Below are positions 1 through 5,131 of a stretch of 7,913 nucleotides of DNA, one piece after another; the first letter of the stretch is position 1, and every line of letters starts with the position of its first letter. The notes beneath the pieces are model-generated. The model saw only the letters and a program-made list of their open reading frames with translations, made no database searches and had not been told where the DNA came from. The position numbers and the translations under genes are program-made. Origin of the DNA: JAIPEL01 sp050115795 (GTDB taxonomy: Bacteria > Desulfobacterota > Desulfobacteria > Desulfobacterales > CAFBRK01); the NCBI GenBank assembly GCA_050115795.1, contig JASFPT010000192.1, forward strand, positions 1 through 7,913, written 5' to 3'.

Positions 1-74
1 TTGCCCCCTTTGAGGGCAACGGCCGGGTAGACGGTTACATCGCGCAGTGCCGACGTCGATTGCAGCCGGGTTAG
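1..74 (+). CDS. possible C-terminal tail of an unidentified protein (partial)
   Basis: Reading from base 3, the plus strand is open from the window edge to a TAG at 72-74 and encodes 23 residues ending in CRRRLQPG. About 70% of third positions are G or C, as in the GC-rich genes of the window, and the basic C-terminus looks natural. The fragment is too short to assign to a family. A minus-strand frame is also open from about base 105 to the edge but has no ATG, GTG or TTG start, so the plus-strand reading is only mildly preferred. Confidence 0.25.
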   Translation, partial: APFEGNGRVDGYIAQCRRRLQPG

Positions 75-325
75 CCGTTCAGATTTTTCACTGCCTGCAG
101 CAGCTGCTCAACGCTTGGATGATCTATCCCCCGAGACCGGGGCAGTCGCTAGTCATTTGCAACCAACATCGATAGGAAATTAATTCCATATTTTTATGAA
201 TCTGAGTTCATAGCGCTCCGTAAATTTTCCCTCTCTCGCCGCATCGAGGCCAACATCTTGTGTCGAACGACCCCCTGAACCCAACATGCATTTTTGCATA
301 TTTATTGCTTGCGTTTAAAAGGGTA
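75..325. other. AT-rich leader region without a gene
   Basis: No convincing reading frame is seen here. The stretch becomes AT-rich from about 160 and probably contains the promoter of the riboswitch transcript, although no clear -35/-10 pair stands out. Small structures are present: a CCCCG/CGGGG hairpin at 129-142, an inverted repeat TATGAA-N6-TTCATA at 195-212 that could be an operator, and an ATGCA-TTTT-TGCAT hairpin at 286-299 just ahead of the aptamer. None is individually diagnostic. Confidence 0.4.
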
Positions 326-409
326 TTTCGAAAAAGCCAAACCTGCCGAGAGGTGGGGGCGGAAAACCACGGGTCCATTTTCCTTACCGAGACAGCCGGG
401 TTGCCGAAA
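326..409 (+). promoter_or_regulatory. c-di-GMP-I (GEMM) riboswitch aptamer
   Basis: The segment matches the GEMM-I aptamer block by block. P1 can form from TTTCG (326-330) and CGAAA (405-409). The conserved CAAACC is at 338-343. P2 is CCTGCC (342-347) with GGTGGG (352-357), closed by a GNRA loop GAGA (348-351). Next come the junction GGCGGAAAACC (358-368), the ACGGGTC strand (369-375) and the signature GACAGCCGGGTTGCCG (391-406). The base matching Vc2 G20, which reads the ligand, is G336, favouring c-di-GMP over 3',3'-cGAMP. The 21-46 pair is C337-G362 instead of G-C, a compensatory change. The aptamer lies upstream of a PilZ-like gene, a sensible target. The family assignment is from memory of the consensus, not a covariance-model search. 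Confidence 0.85.
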
Positions 410-429
410 GGTGGCCCGGCTCTTTTTTT
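394..429 (+). terminator. intrinsic terminator forming the riboswitch expression platform
   Basis: A 12-bp uninterrupted stem pairs 394-405 (starting AGCCGGG) with 410-421 (ending CCCGGCT). It has three G-U wobbles and a GAAA loop (406-409), and seven T follow at 423-429. The 5' arm is the conserved 3' strand of the aptamer, so aptamer and terminator cannot form together. Ligand binding should therefore block termination, making this an ON switch for the downstream PilZ-like gene. Confidence 0.85.
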
Positions 430-532
430 CGAACCTTTTCCTAACTTCTAGTTGCATCAAAAAGCCCGAATCTTTTGCTCTGGTTCCTGGTTGGCCCTTT
501 CTTAGATAAAGATCATCAAAAACCGATTGAAC

Positions 533-940
533 ATGTCAGATAGAAGACAAAAGCGCCGCTATGTAATCAAGGATGATCTGATCGTCTTTGACTTACAAAC
601 GAGATGTGAACTTGGCTATGTGAAAAACATCTGCCGTGGCGGCCTGGCGTTTGAATATTTTGATGTCGGGAAGATGATGCTGGCATTGGGGGAGTTCGGA
701 TTGCTGGATTGGCAAGAGCAATTTGCTGTTTCAAAGGTTCCATACCGTATCGTAGGCGATCGAAGACTTGACCCTGACGATCATTGCCCGGTTCCACTGA
801 GGCTATGCAACGTCAAATTTCGATGTCTGAGCCAGCGAGCCATCCGAGAATTAAACAACTTTTTGCAAAGACTTTCGATGGCTGCGCATTTCGAAATCAT
901 TTTTGGTGGGAATAAAATGAATCGAAGATCAACACACTAG
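533..940 (+). CDS. small PilZ-domain-like protein (predicted c-di-GMP effector)
   Basis: This 135-residue protein resembles the single-domain PilZ proteins common in Desulfobacterales. The N-terminus has the arginine cluster RRQKRRY (residues 4-10), which supplies the RxxxR element of PilZ domains. NICRGGLAFEY (32-42) matches the second motif, (D/N)xSxxG, except that cysteine 34 replaces serine. Strands and a C-terminal helix (about 101-117) follow. PilZ domains bind c-di-GMP and relay it to motility, exopolysaccharide or transcription; the partner here is unknown. ATG 533 is preferred over an in-frame TTG at 527, but neither has a good Shine-Dalgarno sequence. The gene begins about 100 bp after the riboswitch terminator, so expression is probably c-di-GMP dependent. 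GC content is roughly 47% over the first 180 bases, lower than the mutY region, so it may be acquired. The PilZ call is from motifs only. Confidence 0.6.
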   Translation: MSDRRQKRRYVIKDDLIVFDLQTRCELGYVKNICRGGLAFEYFDVGKMMLALGEFGLLDWQEQFAVSKVPYRIVGDRRLDPDDHCPVPLRLCNVKFRCLSQRAIRELNNFLQRLSMAAHFEIIFGGNKMNRRSTH

Positions 941-942
941 GA

Positions 943-968
943 TGCCGGAGCAGGTATCTCCTCCGGCA
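943..968 (+). terminator. hairpin just after the pilZ-like gene
   Basis: TGCCGGAG (943-950) and CTCCGGCA (961-968) form a perfect 8-bp stem with a 10-nt loop, starting 3 bases after the stop codon. No U-tract follows, so it may only stabilise the mRNA 3' end or end transcription inefficiently. Confidence 0.4.
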
Positions 969-1052
969 GGATGGCAATATTGCTTTCGGCGCCGGACATG
1001 TTTTTCTAGAGGTAGAAAGGATTCGCAGAGCAGTGTTCCGTTGCGCTCGCCT

Positions 1053-1292
1053 TCAGAAGACAATATGATCCAAGGCGACGCAGGTTGGGCTGAGCCGAGC
1101 GAAGCCCAAAGTCGTTCCGAAAGCCCGAGACAGCCGCAAGGCCATATCGGGGGTAATGGCTCCCCGTTCATTGATGATTTTGGATAGCGTTTTCCTGGAA
1201 ACCCCGAGTTTTTCAGCCATATCCCTGATGGTGATACAAAGGGGCAGAAGATCGTCTTCTTTTATGATTTCTCCCGAAGGCTTCCTGCACAT
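1053..1292 (-). pseudogene. higA: orphan HigA-type antitoxin, truncated by a palindromic repeat
   Basis: Residues 1-61 match the HigA/VapI family of Xre helix-turn-helix antitoxins. There is an RKPSGEIIKED start, a helix-turn-helix IRDMAEKLGVSRKTLSKII (22-40) and the family block GAITPDMALRLSRAFGTT (44-61). HigA normally goes on with PEFW-like residues to about 90-105 aa. Here a REP-like palindrome begins at codon 62 and supplies the next codons, giving an unrelated tail ending at residue 79. No higB toxin is visible: only 78 bp separate this start from the mutY stop upstream. HigA binds and neutralises HigB and represses its own promoter; this remnant could at most still bind DNA. The start ATG has no strong ribosome site. 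Decay is inferred from the family comparison. Confidence 0.65.
1083..1111. repeat. REP-like palindromic element
   Basis: TTGGGCT (1085-1091) and AGCCCAA (1103-1109) form a perfect 7-bp inverted repeat around an 11-nt GC-rich loop. The sequence resembles a short dispersed palindrome recalled from many proteobacterial genomes (core GTTGGGCT...AGCCCAAC), usually found between genes. Here it lies at the point where the HigA-like reading frame stops matching its family. Other copies cannot be checked from this window. Confidence 0.5.
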
Positions 1293-1370
1293 GGGAATCT
1301 GTTTTCGACCTTGCTGCCCAGCCTTTGGAAAACGCGATCACCCGAAGAGGCAACCGCGACCCGCCGACCA

Positions 1371-2447
1371 CTACCCGCCACCTATCAGCAGCGGGATGAA
1401 CTTCCGGTTCGCCTTGGGAAAGGGGTAGTCGCCAAGTTGCCGGGGGAGGACCCAGGCAAAGTCGACCGGGCCGACGAGTTTCACCCCGCCGCCTTCAAAC
1501 GCGCAGCGGAACACGTCCATGACGATCTTGAAGTGGGTGTAGGCGTGGCGCACCCGCGCGATCCGCTCGCCGACCGAAACCCGGATTCCGGTTTCCTCTG
1601 CGATTTCCCGTCGGCAGGCCGCTTCGGCGGTTTCTCCGTCTGCGATCTTGCCGCCGGGAAACTCCCACAGCCCGCCGAGCAGCCCTTCGGGCTTCCGGCG
1701 CGTGATCAGCAGCCGGCCCTTTTTGTAAACGACCCCCACGGCGATGGCGTATTCGGGTACCGGCCTTTTCTTCTCTTTGACCGGATAGATCCTTACCGTA
1801 TCGTTTTGAAACGCCTCGCAGAAACTCTGCAGCGGGCACCGGTCGCAGGACGGGTTTTTCGGGGCGCAGACCAGCGCGCCGAGCTCCATGACGGCCTGGT
1901 TGAAGGAGCCCGGATCGGCCCGGTGCAGCAGTCGGTCGGCCAGCTCCTGGAAGATTGCCGCCGCAGCCGGCCGGTTTACCGGCTCCTGGATCTGAAACAG
2001 CCGAGCCAGGACCCGCTTCACGTTGCCGTCGACCACGGCAAAGGGCTTTGAAAAGGCGATGGACAGCACCGCCGCGGCGATGTAGGCCCCCACGCCGGGA
2101 AGGCGGCGAAGGGCCTCCGGGTCGTCGGGCACTCGACCGCCGAAGCGTTCTTTTGCGGTCTGCGCGGCCCGGTGAAGGTTCCGGGCCCGGGCGTAGTAGC
2201 CGAGCCCCTCCCAGACCCGGAGCACGTCCTGAAGGTCCGCGCGGGCAAGGGTTGCCACGTCCGGAAAGGCTTCGACGAACCGCTCGTAATAGGGAATCAC
2301 GGTCTCCACCCGGGTCTGCTGGAGCATGACCTCCGATACCCAGATCCGGTAGGGGTCCTGCGTCTCCCGCCACGGCAGGCGGCGTCGGTTTTCGCGGTAC
2401 CAGGCAAGCAGCCGCCGGCGGACCGGTGTGAAAGAGGAAGGGGTCAT
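1371..2447 (-). CDS. mutY: MutY A/G-specific adenine glycosylase with intact Nudix box
   Basis: This 358-residue base-excision enzyme removes adenine mispaired with 8-oxoguanine. The glycosylase domain has catalytic Glu39 (SEVMLQQT), a helix-hairpin-helix LPGVGAYIAAA (115-125) and catalytic Asp140 in VVDGNVKR. The [4Fe-4S] cluster cysteines are C194-x6-C201-x2-C204-x5-C210. The C-terminal domain (about 230-358) is MutT-like, with the MutY recognition element YTH at 303-305. It also has a complete Nudix signature at 266-288: G266, E272, R280-E281, E284-E285, G287. MutY proteins such as E. coli's keep the fold but not the full catalytic box. The ATG overlaps the rarD stop as ATGA (2444-2447), fixing the start and implying translational coupling. 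Length is typical of the family. Confidence 0.95.
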   Translation of the reverse strand: MTPSSFTPVRRRLLAWYRENRRRLPWRETQDPYRIWVSEVMLQQTRVETVIPYYERFVEAFPDVATLARADLQDVLRVWEGLGYYARARNLHRAAQTAKERFGGRVPDDPEALRRLPGVGAYIAAAVLSIAFSKPFAVVDGNVKRVLARLFQIQEPVNRPAAAAIFQELADRLLHRADPGSFNQAVMELGALVCAPKNPSCDRCPLQSFCEAFQNDTVRIYPVKEKKRPVPEYAIAVGVVYKKGRLLITRRKPEGLLGGLWEFPGGKIADGETAEAACRREIAEETGIRVSVGERIARVRHAYTHFKIVMDVFRCAFEGGGVKLVGPVDFAWVLPRQLGDYPFPKANRKFIPLLIGGG

Positions 2448-3367
2448 TGCAATTTGGTTCTCCGCAGCCGACGGTAGGCGATCGCCGAGTCGGCGGAATA
2501 GATGGCCAGGGCGATCCAGATCAGGACGAAGGTGAGCAGCTGGATGGACGACAGCGGCTCTTTCCACAGGAAAACGGCCAGCAGAAAGGTGCAGGTCGGG
2601 GCGATGTACTGGAGAAATCCCATGGTGGCCAGCCGCAGACGCCGGGCACCGCGGGTGAACAACACCAGCGGAACGGCGGTGACCAGGCCCGCGGCCATGA
2701 GCAGCAGGTTGGTTCGAAGGCCGGTCCGGAGAAACGCCCCGTGTCCCAGGCTGTCCAGATAGACCAGGACCCCGAGCGCCGGCAGGGCCAGCAGCATGGT
2801 TTCCACGGCAAGGCCTACCACCGAACCGACCGGAGCCGTCTTTCGGATCAGGCCATAGAATCCGAAACTGAAGGCCAGCCCCAGCGAGATCCAGGGCAAC
2901 TGTCCGAAGAACACCAGGAGATTGGCCACGCCGACGGCGGCCAGAACGACCGCGACCCATTGAGGCCGGGTCAACCGCTCCTTTAAAAACACCATCCCGA
3001 GCAGCACGTTGACCAAGGGGTTGATATAGTAGCCGAGGCTGGTCTGCAGCACATGATCGGCGTTGACGGCCCAGATGTACAAAAACCAGTTGAACCCCAC
3101 CAGCAGGGTGCTGGCCGACAGCGGGATCAGGATGTTCTTGCGGCGAAGCGCCTGGGAAAACTCGTGAAATCGGCCCTGGACCAGGATGGCCGGCATCAGC
3201 AGCACAAAGGACCACAGGATCCGGTGCAGGAGGATCTCGAAGGCGGGCACGCTCTTGAGGGCCTTGAAGTAGATCGGGTTCAGCCCCCAGATCAGATAGG
3301 CCGGCACGGCGCAGGCCAGGCCGGTCAGGGTGCGATTCGCCTCCGGTGCGTACGGTCGGTCTTCCAT
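2444..3367 (-). CDS. rarD: RarD-type EamA-family transporter
   Basis: This 307-residue inner-membrane protein belongs to the drug/metabolite transporter superfamily. It has about ten hydrophobic segments in two EamA repeats (roughly 14-145 and 160-295). RarD hallmarks are YLIWGLNPIYFKAL near the N-terminus, the block NWFLYIWAVN, SLGYYINPLVNVLLG in the first repeat and GFLQYIAPTCTFLLAV in the second. RarD is named for chloramphenicol sensitivity in earlier literature; the physiological substrate is generally unknown and may be a metabolite. The start is supported by AGGTGGAG (complement of 3378-3385) 10 nt upstream. It is the first gene of a two-gene operon with mutY, joined by a 4-bp overlap. 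The functional link to mutY is unclear. Confidence 0.9.
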   Translation of the reverse strand: MEDRPYAPEANRTLTGLACAVPAYLIWGLNPIYFKALKSVPAFEILLHRILWSFVLLMPAILVQGRFHEFSQALRRKNILIPLSASTLLVGFNWFLYIWAVNADHVLQTSLGYYINPLVNVLLGMVFLKERLTRPQWVAVVLAAVGVANLLVFFGQLPWISLGLAFSFGFYGLIRKTAPVGSVVGLAVETMLLALPALGVLVYLDSLGHGAFLRTGLRTNLLLMAAGLVTAVPLVLFTRGARRLRLATMGFLQYIAPTCTFLLAVFLWKEPLSSIQLLTFVLIWIALAIYSADSAIAYRRLRRTKLQ

Positions 3368-3461
3368 GGACGGATGTCTCCACCTGAAGGGAAAGGCGCA
3401 TTCTTAGACGATCCGGGTACAGATGTCAAAGACGCCCGATCCGGATGCCGGTCGTTCTGAC

Positions 3462-3475
3462 TCATTTTAAAATGA
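3462..3475. promoter_or_regulatory. 14-bp perfect palindrome upstream of rarD, operator candidate
   Basis: TCATTTTAAAATGA reads the same on both strands and sits about 95 bp upstream of the rarD start in otherwise GC-rich DNA. Size and AT-rich centre suit a dimeric helix-turn-helix repressor site. No regulator gene is adjacent. Confidence 0.35.
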
Positions 3476-3539
3476 CACAAAACTGTCTCAAAAACTCCCG
3501 GAAGAGACATACCGCGGGTCCCCCGTCTCGTCGGCCTTT

Positions 3540-3559
3540 CTATAATCATCTATAATCAT
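3540..3559. repeat. tandem duplication of CTATAATCAT
   Basis: Two exact 10-bp copies (3540-3549 and 3550-3559) lie head to tail in an AT-rich island. Each contains TATAAT, a perfect -10 hexamer, but no matching -35 is seen. The second copy with its flank also resembles the 5' half of a Fur/PerR-type box (TTATAATNATTATAA). This would suit control of rubrerythrin, though the gene starts 235 bp downstream. Confidence 0.45.
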
Positions 3560-3730
3560 TTATGTTTTTATAAACCTCGAATCCTGCGCAGTCGGTGGCA
3601 CGCTATTTGATACCGAAAGGGAGCAGCCATTCGCAGCCTGCACGCTATACCAGGCGACACGCCGCGCGATCTTTTGAACCGAGTCAGCGAGCGAATCTGA
3701 ATCAGGCAGAATACCTTGCGGTAGAAGATT

Positions 3731-3750
3731 CCCTGCAGCATGCTGCAGGG
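3731..3750. promoter_or_regulatory. 20-bp perfect palindrome upstream of rubrerythrin
   Basis: CCCTGCAGCATGCTGCAGGG is an uninterrupted perfect palindrome of 20 bp ending 44 bp before the rubrerythrin ATG. Symmetry stops exactly at its ends. As DNA it could be an operator for a dimeric regulator; as RNA it could fold only after opening a central loop. Which role applies cannot be told from sequence. Confidence 0.5.
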
Positions 3751-3794
3751 TGTGTTCAAATCAGACCAACCCCCAACACCGAAAAGGAGGAGAA

Positions 3795-4292
3795 ATGAGC
3801 AACACCGAGCAGAATTTGTGGGACGCTTTTGCCGGAGAATCCCAGGCCAACCGGAAATATCTCGCTTTCGCCCAGAAGGCCGATCGGGAGGGCTACGCCC
3901 AGGTGGCCAAACTCTTTCGGGCGGCGGCCGAGGCGGAAACGGTTCACGCCCACGCCCATCTCCGGACGCTGAAAGCCGTTGGAAGCACGGCGGAAAACCT
4001 GAAAACGGCCGTTGCCGGTGAAACCCACGAGTTCAAGAGCATGTATCCCGATATGATCGAGACGGCGAAAGCCGAAGGAAACACCGCCGCCGAGAGAAGC
4101 TTCACCTACGCAAACGAGGTGGAAAAGATCCACGCAGACCTCTACCAGAAGGCCCTGGACAACCTCGATTCGCCCGCCGAGGAGGTCGACTACTACGTCT
4201 GCAGCGTTTGCGGCTACACCTGTGAAAACGAACCGCCGGAAAACTGCCCGGTCTGCAACGCAAAGAAAAGCGCCTTTTTCGAGGTCAAATGA
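3795..4292 (+). CDS. rbr: rubrerythrin
   Basis: This 165-residue cytoplasmic protein is a non-heme diiron peroxidase that reduces hydrogen peroxide to water in anaerobes. The ferritin-like four-helix domain (1-125) supplies iron ligands in GES (Glu15), EAETVH (Glu48, His51), the Glu79 and Glu89 region and NEVEKIH (Glu110, His113). A rubredoxin-like C-terminal domain binds one iron through C136-x2-C139 and C151-x2-C154. The two pairs are 11 residues apart, the short spacing typical of rubrerythrin and much shorter than in free rubredoxin. GGAGG at 3786-3790 sits just before ATG 3795 and decides the start over upstream frame extensions. A rubredoxin gene follows 34 bp downstream, probably in one operon, and could be its electron donor. 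Confidence 0.95.
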   Translation: MSNTEQNLWDAFAGESQANRKYLAFAQKADREGYAQVAKLFRAAAEAETVHAHAHLRTLKAVGSTAENLKTAVAGETHEFKSMYPDMIETAKAEGNTAAERSFTYANEVEKIHADLYQKALDNLDSPAEEVDYYVCSVCGYTCENEPPENCPVCNAKKSAFFEVK

Positions 4293-4326
4293 AATCGCCG
4301 ACGCGATTTCACGAAAGGAAACGAAC

Positions 4327-4485
4327 ATGGAAAAATGGGAATGCCCGTGCGGATACATCTACGATCCGGCCGAAGGAGACGCGGAAAGAGGCATTTCGGT
4401 GGGAACCGCCTTCGAGGACCTGCCCGAAGACTGGGTCTGCCCCCTTTGCGGGGCGGAAAAGGAATACTTCGAAAAGATGGACTGA
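4327..4485 (+). CDS. rub: rubredoxin with a CxC first iron-binding hook
   Basis: This 52-residue Fe(Cys)4 electron carrier has the family blocks YIYDPAEGD (10-18), GTAFEDLPEDW (26-36) and the second hook C38-P-L-C41-G. The first hook is C6-P-C8-G, one residue shorter than the canonical C-x2-C-G; the DNA reads TGC CCG TGC with no ambiguity. This could alter iron geometry or redox potential, or be a recurrent variant of this clade. The start ATG has AGGAA (4316-4320) 6 nt upstream. Position directly after rubrerythrin suggests it passes electrons to that enzyme for peroxide reduction. A reductase such as NADH:rubredoxin oxidoreductase is not in the window. Confidence 0.92.
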   Translation: MEKWECPCGYIYDPAEGDAERGISVGTAFEDLPEDWVCPLCGAEKEYFEKMD

Positions 4486-4505
4486 GGCCCGCTGCGGCGC
4501 GCCTC
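4484..4505 (+). terminator. hairpin overlapping the rubredoxin stop codon
   Basis: GAGGC (4484-4488) pairs with GCCTC (4501-4505). Inside, CGC (4490-4492) pairs with GCG (4497-4499) beyond a single C-C mismatch, around a TGCG loop. No long T-run follows, so termination at the end of the rubrerythrin-rubredoxin operon is plausible but not strong. Confidence 0.35.
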
Positions 4506-4546
4506 GTTCCATCTTGAAAAATGCAAGGGCCTTTTTCGCGCACCGC

Positions 4547-4564
4547 CCCTGAACCTTTTCAGGG
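4547..4564 (+). terminator. 7-bp perfect hairpin between rubredoxin and the SDR remnant
   Basis: CCCTGAA (4547-4553) and TTCAGGG (4558-4564) form a perfect stem around a CCTT tetraloop. The base run after it is not T-rich, so it is either a weak terminator or a structure in the leader of the next gene, which starts 55 bp downstream. Confidence 0.3.
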
Positions 4565-4618
4565 ATCCGGAAGCGCTTGCGGCCTTGCGACACCGATTCG
4601 ATTGCCGGAGCGAAAATC

Positions 4619-5065
4619 ATGCCCGAACAGCCCGTGGTGATCGTAACCGACGCCTCCAGGGGCATGGGGCGGGAGATCGTCCGGTGGCTGGCCGCCGCCA
4701 AGGCATCGGTGGTGCCGGCCGCCCGGTCGGCCTCGGCGCTGGACACTCTTTCCGAGGAGGTTGAAAACCTGGGCGCCCGGGCCCTTCCCATCCCCCTGGA
4801 CGTGACGGATCGTCTTCGTTGCGTCGACACCGACATGCAGGCCGCGACTCGCCGGGAAGGACCCGCTGCCATGACCCCCGAGTGGATCGACTACTTCCAG
4901 AAGTTGAAGGAGGAAAAAAGGCTTCTTCCCCCCGAAGTGCCGGCCCGGGAGGCCGCCTGGCTGGCCCTGCACGCACCCGCCCACTGGAGCGGGGAGTGGA
5001 TCGAAACGGGAGACGCGAGAATCGAGGAGGCGGCCAAGCAGGTGTTTCCCGACAGCCTCCTGTAA
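4619..5065 (+). pseudogene. short-chain dehydrogenase remnant with internal in-frame deletion
   Basis: The reading frame encodes 148 residues, whereas classical SDR enzymes have about 240-250. The N-terminal Rossmann half is clear: VVIVTDASRGMGREIVRWLA, then LDVTD around residue 60. The text then jumps at about residue 65 to VDTDMQAATRREG, which in full-length relatives follows the catalytic core. The NNAG strand motif, catalytic Ser and YxxxK are therefore absent, about 100 residues in all. The cofactor motif TGxxxGxG also has Asp for its first Gly (TDASRGMG). The C-terminal part (LLPPEVPAREAAWLALHAP...SGEWI) recalls the benzil-reductase-like SDR group. GGAG (4607-4610) lies 8 nt before ATG 4619, so it may still be translated, but NAD(P)-dependent catalysis is not expected. 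The deletion is inferred from the family pattern. Confidence 0.75.
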
Positions 5066-5076
5066 TGACCGGTCCT

Positions 5077-5102
5077 GTCGGGTTTCGCCCCGGCCTTTTC
5101 TT
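5077..5102. terminator. terminator between convergent genes
   Basis: GTCGGG (5077-5082) pairs with CCCGGC (5089-5094) around a six-base loop, with one G-T wobble, and is followed by CTTTTCTT. It lies 12 bp after the stop of the SDR remnant and before the end of the convergent exported-protein gene, so it suits plus-strand termination. Confidence 0.45.
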
Positions 5103-5131
5103 CGGCGGTCCGGGTAAGCGTCATGAGGCGC

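Larger units (their letters stand above)
3368..3794. promoter_or_regulatory. divergent regulatory region between rarD and rubrerythrin
   Basis: There is no convincing gene in these 427 bp, but regulatory-looking structure is dense. Towards rarD there is a 14-bp palindrome (3462-3475) and an inverted repeat TGTCTC-N14-GAGACA (3484-3509). The centre has an AT-rich island with a tandem repeat (3540-3559). Towards rubrerythrin there is a 9-bp direct repeat GCACGCTAT (3598-3606 and 3640-3648) and a 20-bp palindrome (3731-3750). Promoters for both divergent transcripts must lie here, but no unambiguous -35/-10 pair is visible. Confidence 0.5.

Noticed and set aside
61..77. TGCAGCCGGGTTAGCCG resembles the 3' signature of the riboswitch at 391-406, suggesting a second, tandem aptamer.
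   Set aside because: It has one extra base in the conserved GTTRCCG part. The 60 bases upstream lack the CAAACC and GACGCAAAGCC-like blocks, and no terminator follows. It may also lie within a coding tail.
75..153. Minus-strand frame ending LLQAVKNLNG that looks like a protein C-terminus.
   Set aside because: It is closed by a stop only about 26 codons upstream, with no convincing start or family match, so it cannot be supported as a gene.
260..509. Short plus-strand reading frames across the riboswitch region.
   Set aside because: They run through the aptamer and terminator, have no ribosome sites and show no protein-like conservation.
1371..3401. A single 676-residue minus-strand reading frame covering both rarD and mutY.
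   Set aside because: Only its last 358 residues are MutY. The upstream part is an off-frame reading of rarD, whose own frame gives a clean EamA protein ending in an ATGA overlap.
3596..3610. Sigma-54-like promoter TGGCAC-N5-TTGAT upstream of rubrerythrin.
   Set aside because: GG and the -12 dinucleotide have the right 10-base spacing, but the near-invariant GC at -12 is GA, and no enhancer-binding regulator or its site is visible.
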